From: Tribonema minus
Lineage: Eukaryota; Sar; Xanthophyceae; Tribonematales; Tribonemataceae
NCBI GenBank assembly: GCA_017506865.1
Contig: JAFCMP010000030.1
Location: 310,001-374,000, forward strand
Direction: 5' to 3'
DNA length: 64,000 nt
Shown here: piece by piece, positions 32,356-44,349 of the stretch
How the letters are laid out: the number at the start of each line of letters is the position of its first letter
Numbering within the stretch: position 1 is the first letter of the stretch
Notes under the pieces: model-generated
What the model was told of the DNA's origin: nothing
The model's database searches: none
The model's input: the letters and a program-made list of their open reading frames with translations, nothing else
Translations under genes and position numbers: made by a program

Positions 32356-34706
32356 CTCTGCTGGTAGAGTGCCAGTCGGTCGTTTGAACTTTGCCTTGAA
32401 AAAAAAAGCGTTCTCTCACGTGCGTGACGCGTGGCCCAGGTGCCTATGTGTGGTGGCAGCAAACCTGACGGGTAGGCACGTGTGGTGACGGGGCTCTCTT
32501 CAGTGACGGCTCTGCGATGTTGGGTGAAACGAGACGCTCGCCGTTGAACACACAGCTGCCATTCCATCTGCCCACACCAAGTTGCAAACCGCCTAGAAGT
32601 TCGCACGCAGTCAAAGTGAAGAGCGATTCGCGCGTGTGGTGATATGAATCGGCATTCGAGACGCGAGGCAGTGGCGGCAGTGAAGCAGTGGAAGCCAGGC
32701 GAGCTCGCCCGCCCGACACGCGCTGGGGATCCACAGTGTGGCAGACAGCACTACACACGGGCAACCGTGACCTCAAGCCTGAACCATCGCTGCATGTGTG
32801 GCAACAAGCTCCGAGCCTGCTGAATAACGCTGATTGCATGGCGCTGGCTGCATCACTTGGGCGAGTATTGATAAACCATCTCAGATGTATGCATACAGGC
32901 AGAGCCTAGGGAGGGTTGGCGATCTCAGAGGCATCCACGATGATGCTTCATGGTGGGCCGAAGCACGCAAAGCGCGATGGCTGTTTGATTTTGCGCCCAC
33001 ACAAAGCTTATGCTGAGATTGCAGACCTGCCGCTGGTGCTTACCCTGCACTACTTCAAGTTGATGAGCTGCAAAGCATCAGCAGCCGCAGCTACACCATT
33101 GCCCAGCACGTATCATGCGTGTGACATGAGCCGTAAACGTACTGGCGATGTCATGTAGAGCGATCGTCAATGAGCTTCGAGGCACTTTCAGACAAGACTC
33201 TGGTGGCTACCTGGACGTCTACCATTTGGGCCTTGGTGCACCTTAGGTGATGTCAATACAACGTGCAGACCATGACAGGTGCTATTCTTGATATTGTTAC
33301 CCTACGCCCTCTATGGAGCAGAACACAACAGTGCTACGTGGCTCTGAATGAGGTGAGGGGAAGAAGTGCCATTTTTATTTTCTGCGCAATATGGGTGCAA
33401 CAGAGCAGAGCGTATGTTTTTTATAAGAAAAGGGGGCGGACACAAAATTGCTTCTGTTTTTTGTAAACATGAAAACCCTGTACCCAGCCTCTGCATATAC
33501 GCCTACAGAGACATTCAACACACCACTCATCACATGCCAGGCAACTGCCGACCGCAAGTGCATGCCTTGCCATGGATTCACCTGTGCTATACATTCGCTG
33601 CACAGCATGATGTCTATGACAAGAGCATGCTTTTGTTTGGAATATGCGCTGGTGTATGTCGGAGGTTCTCTACATTTACAACTGCTGACTTCACCAACTC
33701 AGTTCTATGCAGTGCCTGCAGCGCGAAGTAGCACTCTCGCAGCACTCCAGTTCAATCGTGCATGATGGCACCATGTGCTCATCTCAAAGTTTGCCACATG
33801 CAAGTCCTACCATTTGCATTCCAAAAGTGTTGGTTCTGGTCATGAACTGCACACAGCACGAAGCAGCGGGCAACACAGCACAAGCAGCAGCCTTCCTGTG
33901 CTTGACGTTTGCGTCATATTGCATACATCAAAAACCACACTTCAACTTGGAATGCCAGCCAGCGTGGGCTCGGCCTCCCCACCCCAGCGGGTGGTGAACT
34001 GTGGACGGGGGGGGAAGGGTAGGTATTGGCTATCGGCGGAGCACTGACACAGCGCGCCGCTGCCACCTGTAACGCGGCTCGGCGCGTCTATTTATATCCA
34101 ACGATGGGCCACGCGCGTGGCCGCCCTAACTCGGACAGGCTATACTAATACTCCAAGAAGTATATGTATTGCAGCACGCGGTCCCATGTTCTACACATGC
34201 TGTGCTGCCGTGCTGTGCCCGGAAAGGTATGCTGCTGCAGCATCTGGCATTCGTGGCGCGCGCGGCGTGCGTGACGGAGGTGTAGCCCCGCGCACACCCG
34301 TCGCCACGCTCAAAAAACCAACACAGGTACACGTACGTACTGGCTGCCGCCTGCAGCATGGCACCAGTTCCGTCCAAACTTTGCGCCGGCTCCACGGCAG
34401 GCGGCGCGGCGGTCGGTGCTGTCCTTAACAGGCCACGCAAGGTGCCACAGCAACGGTAGGGAGGCCTAACTGCGCTACTTGCGCTACTTGCGGTGCCGTT
34501 AGCTTCCTGAAGCGTGGCTGCAGAGCTGTGGCAAGCGGTTGCTCACCACAAAGGGAGCGCCGCTGATGGTGGGCAGTATGCGCCACTGCCGCCGCTGCTG
34601 CCGCCTTCGTCCTGCGTCATTGTCACATGCGACCAGCAGCTGCTGCCCGAGCTGCCGCTGCCGCCGCCGCTGCTGCCGCCGCCGCCGCCGCCGCCTGTAG
34701 CAGCAG
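32356..34706. other. Gene-free region, EEP promoter side and TRF4 3' UTR
   Basis: No frame with family resemblance. A TATA-like TATTTATATCC lies near 34090 but no gene start could be matched to it. The region upstream of 32355 must hold the EEP promoter. Confidence 0.45.
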
Positions 34707-37700
34707 CTATCGACCTGCAGTGGTCGCCAGCAGGTGCCGCGCGACGCCCACGAGCTCCTCCCTGCTGAGCTTTGTCCACATAATATCGCAGCACAGCGCG
34801 CGCAGCTCGTCGGCGCCCATGGCCGACAGCCGTGAGTCAACCGCGGCAGCCGGTGACAGCGGCAGCAGCGCGCGGCCGCGCTCGCCGCCCGCAAGCGGCA
34901 GCAGCGCCGCGCCGTGCTCGCCGCCCGCAGCGCTGCTCAGCGGCAACGGCGCTCGGCCGTGCTCATCAGCAGCAGCGCTCGGCAGCAGCAGCGCGCGGCC
35001 GTGGTCGCCGGCGCCAGCGCCGCTCAGCATCGGGTGCGGCATCAAAGGGGGCATGGGCATAGGGCCAACGCCCATCATCGGCGGCACGGCGGCGGGAGGC
35101 ACGCCCTGCGGCGGCGGCGCCTGCTGCAGGCCAAGCCCCGGAGGCGGCAGCGGTAGCGGGGCCGCGGAGGGGGCGAGGGGGGGCGGCGTCAGAAGGGGGG
35201 GCAGGGGGGGGGGCGGCGGAGGCGGGGGGGGTTCCAGGGGCGGCGGCTCTGGGGGGCACCAGATCTGCTCCGCGAGCTGAAGGACCTGGCGGTGGTGCTG
35301 CGCGCGGAAAGCGCCGCCGAGGACGCTGGTGCTGCCGCCGCCGCCGCCGCTGCTGCCGTTGAGGCCAGCGGCGGCGGCGGCGGCGTCGAAGGCGCGGATC
35401 GCGGCGAGCGCGCCGTCGAACGCGACCTGGACCTGGCGGAAGCCGAAGCACCCTCGGCCGACGTTCTCCGTCGGCAGCAGCGGGTCCTGTATGACGACGG
35501 GCGCGGCGGGGTGAAAGAACTCGGCAGTGCCGACGCGCGGCTGCGGCTGCAGGAAGTTGAGCGGCGCGAGCGGCCCGAAGGCGCTCACGAGGACGCCCTG
35601 GCGGCGCGTGTCGAAGTCCGTGCCGAACGTCGCCAGGAACTCGGCGAACATGGCGCCGAGGCCCGGGCGCGCGTCCGGCGGCTTGAGCGCGTGCTGCTGC
35701 AGCAGCGCCGCGAGCATGATGGCGAGCGCGTAGCTCGAGAGGCCGCCCGTGAAGGGGTCGTGGAGGCCGCGCTCTACCAGCAGCTGCTTGAGGACCAGCA
35801 GCAGCGGCGCGAGCTGCGGGTGGGTGACGAGCTGGCGCTGCACGAAGGTCGTCGTCAGGACTCCCCTGATTGGTTGGCGCGTGCGTACGAGAGAAGTGGC
35901 GGCGGCATGATGCGGCGAGGCGTGAGCGTCGAGACGGTATGTCAAAGTGGGGGGGATAGGCATGGGAAGCCGGAAGGGTTGCAAGAGCAATAGTGAGGTT
36001 GTTCATTCGATGCGCTGCACACGAGGGCTGGGGTCGGGCTGCTTGCCTCATGTTGTCATGTCCTTAGAACATACAGTGCATGAACTTCCAATGGCTTCTG
36101 AGACGCCCCCCTTGTGCTCGCCATTGGCTCGCCATTGGACATCAATTCAAAAAAGCAGGGCCTCAAAGGTATCATCTGGAGGTGCTGGTGTCCTTGACTT
36201 GCTAGCTGGCGCGGATCACATATGCCAAATTGACAGATAGCGTATCAGAGGCCATGGTGACCAGGTTGCCCTGCAGCAGAACCGCAACTGCTATGCTCTT
36301 AATGATGTGCATCATCACTAATCGCATTGCGATGCCGAAGATCCAAGACAATGGGCGTAATTACAATGACGTTCACACCGACTTGTTGCCTGTCACCCCT
36401 GGCAACTGGTCTCATTGGCTAACATATATTTCTACACTATATGCTCATGCTGAGCATACATCCGAGGACTCATGGCCTCCAACATTCATTCGTCAGCTGT
36501 ACTGATTAGAGCCAGGCACAGCTCACCTGTGCGTCGACTCCTGTCCCCCGCCCCCCCCTGCCCCCCCGCCGCCGCCCCCGCCCCCTCCGCCGCTCTGATC
36601 CGCCATGAACGATATGTCCATCTTGACCGCGGGGACCCGCGCGCTGCCGCCGCCGCCGCCATCTCCGCCGCCGCCGGCCGCGGCCACGCACGCGTCCAGC
36701 TTGATGAGCGGGACGCGCGTCTTGTCGACCGTCTTGACATGCGTGACCCAGTCCTTCTCGCGGCGGCTGCCGAGCTCCGCGGCGAGCACGCCGAGCGCGT
36801 CGAGGCCCCCCCACCACTGCGCGGCGCCGCCGCCCTCGCGGACATGTGCGATGACGACGTCGAGGTCGCTCGCGGGGATCGCCGTGCCCGTCGCGCAGCT
36901 GCCGTACGCGCTCACGCGCGCCGCCGGCCACACGCGCGCCACCACTGCGCGCAGCCGCGCCAGGCACTGCGCCATCAGCGGGCGCCGCCGCGCCGCCAGC
37001 GCGCTCAGGCCGCGCGCCATCTCCGCCACGTCGGCGCTCAGCGCGTCCAGCGTCGCCGCGCTGATGCCCGCGGCGCCCAGCAGCAGCGGCGGCGGCGCCT
37101 GCGGCGGCGGCAGCGGCGGGTGCCATGGCGGCGCCGGCGCGGGCATCGCTGGTAATGAGTCGGGCGACGCCAGCTGCAGCGGCGGTGGCGGCAGCGGCGG
37201 CGGCGCCGCGTCCCCCCCCATGTGCGCCCCCCACCCCCCCTGTCGGTACGCGTTGGAGTCCGGCCGCAGCTGATGGGCAGCGGGGACTGGAGCTGATGGA
37301 GGCTCCGGCGGCCGTGACATGGCTGGCGCTGGCCCGCGCCAGGTGCCAGCAGGCGCGACAGGACCATTTGAACTTGTGCGAAAAGTGCCGCTGCTGCCGC
37401 CATCGCTGCTGTCCTCCGACAGCCTGCGCGCGGCGGGCCCGCTGTAACTGCCGCGGTCGCTGGCGCGGTCGCTGCCGCTGCGCTGCAGTGCGCTGGCGGC
37501 AGTGGCGGATTTGCCGCCGCCGTCCCGCGTGAGTATGCGCACCGGTTGCACGATGCCGTTACCGTGCGCCTGCGCAGTGGCGACATCGCCGCTTCCGCCG
37601 CCGCCGCCGCTGCCGCTAGAGCCAGCGGAGCTGCACCTGTGCATGCTGCTGCTGCGGGTGATTTTGCCGCAGTACTTGCACTGCCGCGTGCCGACGACAT

Positions 37701-40252
37701 GCCAGCCGTCGCTGCCGCTATCCCAGGCCTCGCCAGCGCCGCCGTCTCCCGCAGTCGCATCAGCACTCACTGGCTCCGCCCCCGCCGCCGCTGCATCCGC
37801 CGCCGCAACCGCTATCGCCTCTGACGGTTCGCGCTTGCTGCCGCTGCCCGCGCCGGCGTCCTCGGCCGCAGCCATGGCCGCGACGCCATTGAGCGGCAGC
37901 CGTGGCGGCGGCGACGGCGACGGCGGCGCGGAGGGCGCTTGCGGCACGTCACCCGTACCTTTCTGCAGACCGTTGACCGGACTGCTGACCCCGCTGAGCC
38001 CGCTGCTGCCGCCGCCGCTGCCGCCGCCGCCGCCGCCCGCGCTGCTGGCCTTCTTTTTCTTCGCCTTCTTCTTCTTGGCGCCGCCGCCGCCGCCGCTGCT
38101 GTTGAGCTGAGCCGGGCTGCCCTCGCTCATGGCGCGCTGCAGCTGGTACTTGGACAGGCTGCCGTGGAAGCGCGAGCCAGCGCTCAGCTGACTGGTGGGG
38201 GTCGCGGCCTCCTCCGAGAGGAGCTCGCGCGCGTTCTCCTCCGCGATGCGGCTCTCGAGGTCCGACCACACCTGGCGCAGCCATGATTGTATGACAGGAT
38301 TGATATATCGGATGAATTGCGTACTTCAAGTTGACTACATGTGATGCAGGGCAGGCGATGGCGAAAATCGAGATGCCGACGCTCGCTGCAGCGGTCATTG
38401 CAGCAGCTCATGCGCTCTCTCCTAGCAGGCACGGCTCTTAGGGTTTGAGCGGTCCTAATCATGCAAGGCCAACGCATATGACTGCGTGGACCAGGAGCAC
38501 ACACTTGAAGTTGGCATCCAGTTAGCAGCAGAGGGGGCAACATCGACCATTGACCATTGAGAACACACAGCGCACCGTAGCAAAGGCTGCAGTGCTGGCA
38601 AGAAAGCAAATTTTTGTTACAAGAGCAGCTACAAGTTTTTGCTTTGTACCTACATCAGCGAGCACATGACTTGAGTAAAGGGCTGTTGTCTGCCCACTTT
38701 ATGCAGCGGGATTCCAATGCCAGCTGACATGCTGCAAGTCACGACATACAAGCATGAGAACCTCGATGATGAGCTGTCCAGCTCTCACTCATGATCGTGT
38801 CGCTCTCCACAGCACGTGCCACCAGCACGCCTTTGCATCACACTGCTATGAAAACCGGTGTTTCTGCCAATGGAGAGTCACCTGATTGCCAAACTCCAGC
38901 AGAGCCTCGCCGTAGCGCTGCACGTACACGAGCCGACTCAGCCCCATGAACTCCAGCAGCAGCGCTCCAAGACCTCCATCCAACGACAGCACCTGCCTGA
39001 ACACCATGGGGTCCTTGCCCTCGCCCGGGGACCCTTCCACCTCGCGCACGAGGTCCATGATGAGCACCTGATAGGCCCCCTTGACCCCCTCCCCCAAGCC
39101 CTCCGCGAGGTCGCCGAGGTGCCGCAGCATCGACAGCCGCTCCGACACCTCGAGGCCGTCCCAGAAGCTGCGAGCCTGAGCGCTGCTGAAGGACCCGCCG
39201 CCGCCGCCGCCGCCGTTGCACCACAGCTGCGGCAGGCAGCCGTTGGCATGCAGCGGCGCGTGGGTGCCGTTGCTGCTGCTGCTGCTGCTGGCGACGCTGT
39301 CCAGGCGCGCCGCGTTTGGCTCCGCCGCTCCTGCCGCCGCAAGCTGCTCATCCGCCCCGCTGCAGGCGTGGATGCGCAGCCCCCAGTAGCAGAGGGGCGG
39401 CGTGGTGCGCGCCGCAGCAGTCGCCGCCGCCGCGCAAGGCGGCGACAGCAGCTCCCTCGATTGAAGTATGCCGGCAGTTAGCATCCTCGCCACGAGTGCT
39501 GCCACGCTGGCTGCACATATGGTCGTGGCCTCTGGCAGCAGCTTGATGATCCTGCTGTCGCGCGCCGCCGCTGCTTGCGCCGCGCGCTTGCAGTGCTCGC
39601 TGTACCCTTCAGGGGCCCAGGCCACTGGCAGCAGCCAGAGCTGCCCCGTGTCGCCCTCCAGCACGCGCGCGATGGCCGAGCGCAGCCGCTGCGGCTGCTC
39701 CAGCGCCGCCGTCGACACCGCCAGCCCGGTGCTGCTGAGGAGGCAGTGCTGCAGCAGGAAGTCTGCATCGGCGGTGTGCGCCGGCCGCTGCAGCGTCGCC
39801 AGACGGAAGCGGGGCCCTGAAGGGGTGCGCTGGCGCCTGTTGTTGCCACCTGGCGCAGAAGTAGGCGGGCTCCACACCTCTGCAAGCAGCGGCGCCAACT
39901 GTGATTCGATGCACAGCACGACGGGCAGGCCGGCTGAAGTTGAAGGCTCCCGGCTCCGCTGTCTGAAATCTTTGACAGCTCGCAGCACCAGTTGAACCAG
40001 GGGCCCGTCAGGGAGGCAGCAGGATCTCGCACGGGCTGGCAAGGGCGCTGCAAAGAAGGACTCCCAGAGCTCGACATCCCGCAAGCCGGCCCAGAGAGGC
40101 TGAACCGCAGTGTCATCGACCTTGTCGTCATGCTGCTGAGGCTTGATGTCAAAGTGCGAGCCACTGACGGTGCCGCTCCTGTAGGGAACTTTCAGCACGT
40201 TTTCAGTGACTGCACCTTGCACCGAGTCTAGGAACTTGTCCACATCCGCCAT
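34707..40252 (-). CDS. TRF4/PAPD5-type non-canonical poly(A) polymerase with large N-terminal extension
   Basis: Exons 40252-38882, 38271-36527 and 35865-34707 join in phase (0, then 2) into 1424 residues. Such enzymes add short A or U tails that mark RNAs for exosome decay or maturation. The nucleotidyltransferase core (about 880-1000) shows VSAYGSCATGTAIPASDLD (GS motif plus two catalytic Asp) and VKMDISFM (third Asp). The PAP-associated region follows after join 2: LVLKQLLVERGLHDPFTGGL and SSYALAIMLAALLQ. The first 457 residues (MADVDKFLDSVQGAV...) match no family I recognise. In the linker, CKYCGKITRSSSMHRC could bind zinc. A long Pro/Gly/Ala-rich stretch and a C-terminal helix (ADELRALCCDIMWTKLSREE) complete it. 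Exon 1 joins exon 2 because FGNQ|GTGACT and GCGCCAG|GTGTGG match in phase and exon 2 has no usable ATG. Two separate genes remain possible. Confidence 0.85.
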
Positions 40253-40589
40253 GGCTGCGCAGCAGCAGCGTGCGCACTAACACAACCGGCACCTGACTGG
40301 CGCCAACATTGACCTGGACGCTAGCCTGGTCAGTTATACGACAGATGCTGAAGCGGCTGTTTCTTGGATTGCTCTCGGATCCTTACTGCAGCTCGCACGC
40401 ACACCTCGTCGCAAAAAAAAAACACAGCAAAAAAAAAACACCCCACGAAAGCGGGTTTACTCACTCGCTTACTCGACATCACAGCTTCGAGTACTGTACT
40501 TCCCGCTGCTTTTCGAACTCAAAACATATGCATAGCACATCGAGCTATACGCTTAGTTACAGACTGTAACTTACAGTACAGTACAGACG
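40253..40589. promoter_or_regulatory. Shared bidirectional promoter region
   Basis: 337 bp separate the divergent start codons of the TRF4-like and PHAX-like genes, so both promoters and 5' UTRs lie here. Visible features are two A-runs (about 40416-40437), a GAGTACTGTACTTCC stretch and TACAGTACAGTACAG just before the PHAX ATG. No clear TATA box. Confidence 0.6.
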
Positions 40590-41429
40590 ATGAGCGCGGG
40601 AGCAGAAGATGGGCTCATGTATTCCGATGGCGAGGAGTACGCGAATGAGTTTGGTGCCTTCACGCAACAACTTGCAGCTCTCGGGATCGATGAAGCAGCG
40701 GAGCTGTCCGAGGGAGAAATGGACGTAGACTCCGATGAAGGCAGCAGCAGTGGCAGAAGGGCACGGCGACTCAGCGAAAGCCTCTGCTTGCAGCCACCGG
40801 ATGCGGACCATGATGTTGGGCTGAGCCTGTCTCACGAGGGCGATGTCGCAACTCAGACACGACACGAGAGAGACCAGAATAGCAGCAGAGAATCGCCGCA
40901 TCAGGCTCACATCGGCTGTTCAGGAGGAGCTTCGACAACACGACCCAGCAAGGCCTGTGCAACGGTGCCATCGCCGGCTGCTGTGGCGTTGCTAGACAGC
41001 GCTCTCACCCACAAGCGACGACAGGCCACAGGCAACGGAGCGCCTCCACGCAACAAGAGGAGAAAGCCGCAGCAGCGGTGGACCGTGAAAGACGCCGCCA
41101 TTCGGCTCTGCGAACAGCTCGACGAGCCCAAGTACTACCTCATGTGCCAAGTCGTCTGGCACCTCGGCTTCAACAAGACCAACCGCCTGCTGAAGCAAAC
41201 CGTACAGATAGAGAGAGACGGAGGCCTGCGCACAGCCGACGGGAAGCGGCGGCGCTCTCCGGGCGGCGTGTTCCTTACGCTGCTGCGCGACGCGGTGACG
41301 CCCGAGAAGATGAAGGCCATCTACGCAGAAGATAAGCGGGTGCAGAAGCTGCGGGCGCGGACCGTGCGCGCAATGCGAAAACATGGCGAAAACTACGTTC
41401 CAAAAGCTCCGAAAGCGGCCGGCCTGTGA
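40590..41429 (+). CDS. PHAX-type RNA export adaptor (PHAX RNA-binding domain)
   Basis: Intronless, 279 residues. The conserved block at about 165-245 reads KDAAIRLCEQLDEPKYYLM, CQVVWHLGFNKTNRLLKQT, VQIERDGGLRTADGKRRRSP and GGVFLTLLRD. This matches the RNA-binding domain of metazoan PHAX (IG-K---LL--T---E--GGL----G-RRRTPGGVFL-LL). PHAX bridges capped U snRNAs, via the cap-binding complex, to the CRM1 exporter and also helps snoRNA transport. The N-terminal half is acidic and Ser-rich (LSEGEMDVDSDEGSSS). Basic NKRRKPQQR before the domain could be a nuclear localisation signal. Shorter than human PHAX (about 394). Regulation probably overlaps that of the divergent TRF4-like gene. Confidence 0.92.
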   Translation: MSAGAEDGLMYSDGEEYANEFGAFTQQLAALGIDEAAELSEGEMDVDSDEGSSSGRRARRLSESLCLQPPDADHDVGLSLSHEGDVATQTRHERDQNSSRESPHQAHIGCSGGASTTRPSKACATVPSPAAVALLDSALTHKRRQATGNGAPPRNKRRKPQQRWTVKDAAIRLCEQLDEPKYYLMCQVVWHLGFNKTNRLLKQTVQIERDGGLRTADGKRRRSPGGVFLTLLRDAVTPEKMKAIYAEDKRVQKLRARTVRAMRKHGENYVPKAPKAAGL

Positions 41430-43647
41430 CGGCGCACTGCCGCTGTCTGCGAGGCGGACACAGGAGCGGGGGGAGTGGGGGGTGGTGGGAGAGCGGGGGT
41501 GGCACAGAGGAAGCGCGTGGGCAAATCCAAGGAGTGCTATCGCGAGACGCACACGTAAACAGGTATAGCTCAGGGTGATGGTGTTCTTGCTGTTCAAGGC
41601 GGGGGTACCATAGGTGTGTGCTGTTGCAGGCAGAGTTGATGATCTGCGGAGGCGCTTGCAGATGTAATGTGTATAGTTCAGGCAACTTGCAGCACTCGGC
41701 TGCTCACGTTAGCCTTGCATGCAACCACGGTGGGCATGCATGTTATAAAAATGAACGCCTTGGTGTCATCACACTCCTGCACATGTCTGGTACTCTCAAG
41801 CTTTGCTGCGGCCTTGCTGTATACATTTGTGCTTCCAGAGTGGATGTAGCTGTGTGACGCTTGCATTTGCGGATCCTGCTGCCTAGGGAGCTTCAAGTTG
41901 CGCCGATGCTGCTGCGCTGCAATGTCGCTAAGTAGTACTGAGGCGCGTGCACCTAGTTGTGCTTGGTGCAACCACCACTGACTGTGTGTAGGAGCACTTG
42001 CCGGAATGCAGCCACCATGTTGAGCATATCGTGCCTGCTCTATTCTGTATGCATAGACCTCTAGCAGCTTGGCAACGGCATCTGAACAAGTGATAAGTAG
42101 GTGTCGCCTGGACCAGCTGATGCATGGCATTGCTCAGCGCACTGCACAAACGGCAGAAGTACAACGCCATTTGGCTGCGGCGTTTGAGTGGTTGTCATCG
42201 AGACACTTCCCACCTGACACATGACATGTAGATGCTCTGCAGCAAGCTCAAATACCATTCATCTGGGCTTTTTTGCGCCCTGAGCGAGAACTAATGAAAA
42301 GGTCGACAACACGGAGCTGGCAATGAGCAGTGCTTGCATCATGATGGCAACGTGGCTGGCGTCTCGTGAGAACTTCAAGGCTATTAGGTGGCCCCTCCCT
42401 GCCATTGCCGTGCAAACACACAAGTTGTGACACAACACCGGACCGGTTCACTGATTGTTGAGTGAGAGAGAAATGCACGAGGCTTCCTGTGGACGTTGCG
42501 CTTAGTAGTAGTAGTAGTTTGTTCAGTGATCTCTGACATGTATTGCCAAACTGGCTATGCTGCATCACCATCTGCTGCTGCCATGGCATAAGCAGTGGGT
42601 GCGCCATGGTAAGCTGTACGCACAAAACCATCACGATGTGCAATTGTGACAAGGCGGTACATGCTCATATTGAAGCAACATGCTTTTAAAGGTATGCTGA
42701 ATACGTGGAGAAATGTGACAAGACACATGAGCATGCACCGTCGAATGTGGTATATTCCCCCGGTTCCCCCGCATGTGTTGTCAGTTGTTGAGTGTACTTT
42801 TTATTAATTCTCGCTCAGGGCGCGAAAAAGCCCAGATGATTGGCATCTAGCTGTAAGGAATCTACATGTGGTATAAGTCTGAAAGTGTCGCAACGACAAC
42901 CACTCAAACGCCGCCGCCGCCAAATGGCATCTCGGGGTCCTCCCTTGTACTTCTTGCTGATTCTCTTACTGCGTGAAAGAGCCCAAATGGCTGCTGTCAA
43001 GCTTGCTACCCAGAGTCTACAGTGTACTTCTTGTTGATTCTCGCTTACTGCGTGAAAGAGCCCCGAATGGCTGCTGCCAATAGAGAGAGAGCACTTTGTA
43101 TAATACCCCGACATTCTGCGCACGCCCTTCGAGTTCAAAACTGCGTGAAAGCGCGCCAGAACAATTTTCAGGCGTGCGCTGCCCAAGCGAGCCCTGGCCC
43201 AAGCGAGCCCCGTGCGATTGTGCTCATGCGGCGCGTGACTTGGCCTGCGCATCGGCGTGTGTACGGACGGGACTCCGTGGCAGGCAAAGCCTCCTCTATC
43301 ACTTGATCCAGCTTGAGCAAACGCAGAGGTGAGCACCAGAGCACAGCTCGCATGGATCGCTAAGCTGCGTTCGCAAGGCTATTGCGCGCCCTATGTTGAT
43401 GTCTGTCTATCAAAACTATGCCTGTAACGCTTGACGACCGCCACTGACCAATTTCACAGCAGTGCACCGGCACTGAGCGACCTACAGTGTAAGGGTACCA
43501 GCAGCATCGTGGGATTCTCTATTTTTGGTGCGCTCATGATGCTACCCCATGAACAGCGACGGTCTGTGCTGTTCGGCTGCACGCGACTCACATACTGTGC
43601 CTCTCCGCTGCCATCTCTGCTCCGTGCAGGTCCCTCAAGCCGCAGAT
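41430..43647. other. Gene-free 2.2 kb between PHAX and the HAT-like gene
   Basis: A TGTAA at about 41662 could end the PHAX transcript. The rest holds only short frames without family resemblance plus the repeats at 42791-43075. Confidence 0.5.
42791..43075. repeat. Three spaced copies of a ~50-bp element
   Basis: Copies near 42791-42840, 42945-42992 and 43021-43072 share (A/T)GTACTT(C/T)TT, GATTCTC and CTGCGTGAAAGAGCCC followed by AATGGC. The second and third are nearly identical; the first is more diverged. Confidence 0.8.
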
Positions 43648-44349
43648 ATGCCTTCCACCAGCCCTGTTGCGGTGATGGTCGCCAGCCTGACCTCCCTGCT
43701 GCCTGTGGCAGTCCTGCTGCTGCTGTCCTTGCGGCAAGCAGCAGCGCTGCTGCCCTCACCATCCCCACTACCAGCGAGCAGGCCGCACCAGCAGCAACCC
43801 ACCAGGGGCGCCATCACCATGCTCGTCAGCGGAGAGGGGCCGGAGCTGAGGCGCTACCGCAGCATCGACATGTCGCCTCAGCGCGCCCCCACCCCCACGT
43901 CCTTCGAGGCGCGCGTGGAGCGCCTCCACCTCAGCGCGCGCAAGGCCATCAAGCACAGCCACCCCGAGCTGGCGCACTGCATGTACGACTTCATCATCAC
44001 GCGCTGGCGCTCGCGCATGGGCGCGCGCGACGCGGCGCGCACGTACCTGCTCATGGCGCTCAACGCGCAGCGCCTCGGCGACTACGGGCGCGCGCGCTTC
44101 GTCTTCATGCGCGGCATGGCGCACTGCCACTCGCCCAAGCTGTCGCTTGCGTGGGCGCTGTTCGAGTCCAAGCACGGCCGCATGGACGCTGCGCTCGCGC
44201 TTGCGCGCCGCGCCGTGCAGCTCGACGGCACGCTCGCGCCAGTGCTCAGGTGGAAGATGTTCGTCGAGGCGAGCGAGGAGCACGCGCGGCGGCGGCGGCG
44301 GCGCGGCGCGCTGACCACTGCGGCAGCAGCCGCCGCCGCGCATTCATAG
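43648..44349 (+). CDS. Small HAT/TPR-like helical repeat protein
   Basis: 233 residues from Met 43648. An in-frame upstream ATG at 43549 lies before an acceptor-like CCGTGCAG, so the later start is preferred. A hydrophobic N-terminus (VASLTSLLPVAVLLLLSLRQ) suggests a signal or organelle-targeting peptide. Residues ~80-210 form paired helices with half-a-TPR spacing, for example GDYGRARFVFMRGMAHCHS then LSLAWALFESKHGRMDAALA, with the W-x-LFE and G-xx-AA/AR positions of such repeats. HAT proteins usually scaffold RNA-processing complexes; in plastids some bind RNA directly. Only two or three repeats are present, so this may be a truncated member. The C-terminus is Arg- then Ala-rich. No closer assignment is possible. 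Confidence 0.7.
   Translation: MPSTSPVAVMVASLTSLLPVAVLLLLSLRQAAALLPSPSPLPASRPHQQQPTRGAITMLVSGEGPELRRYRSIDMSPQRAPTPTSFEARVERLHLSARKAIKHSHPELAHCMYDFIITRWRSRMGARDAARTYLLMALNAQRLGDYGRARFVFMRGMAHCHSPKLSLAWALFESKHGRMDAALALARRAVQLDGTLAPVLRWKMFVEASEEHARRRRRRGALTTAAAAAAAHS

Noticed and set aside
34707..38271. Long + strand frames opposite the TRF4 exons (Ala-, Arg- and Pro-rich)
   Set aside because: They are GC-rich antisense shadows; the - strand frame carries the catalytic nucleotidyltransferase motifs.
41678..42130. 150-residue - strand frame downstream of PHAX
   Set aside because: No domain, no good start context, and codon use like non-coding DNA.
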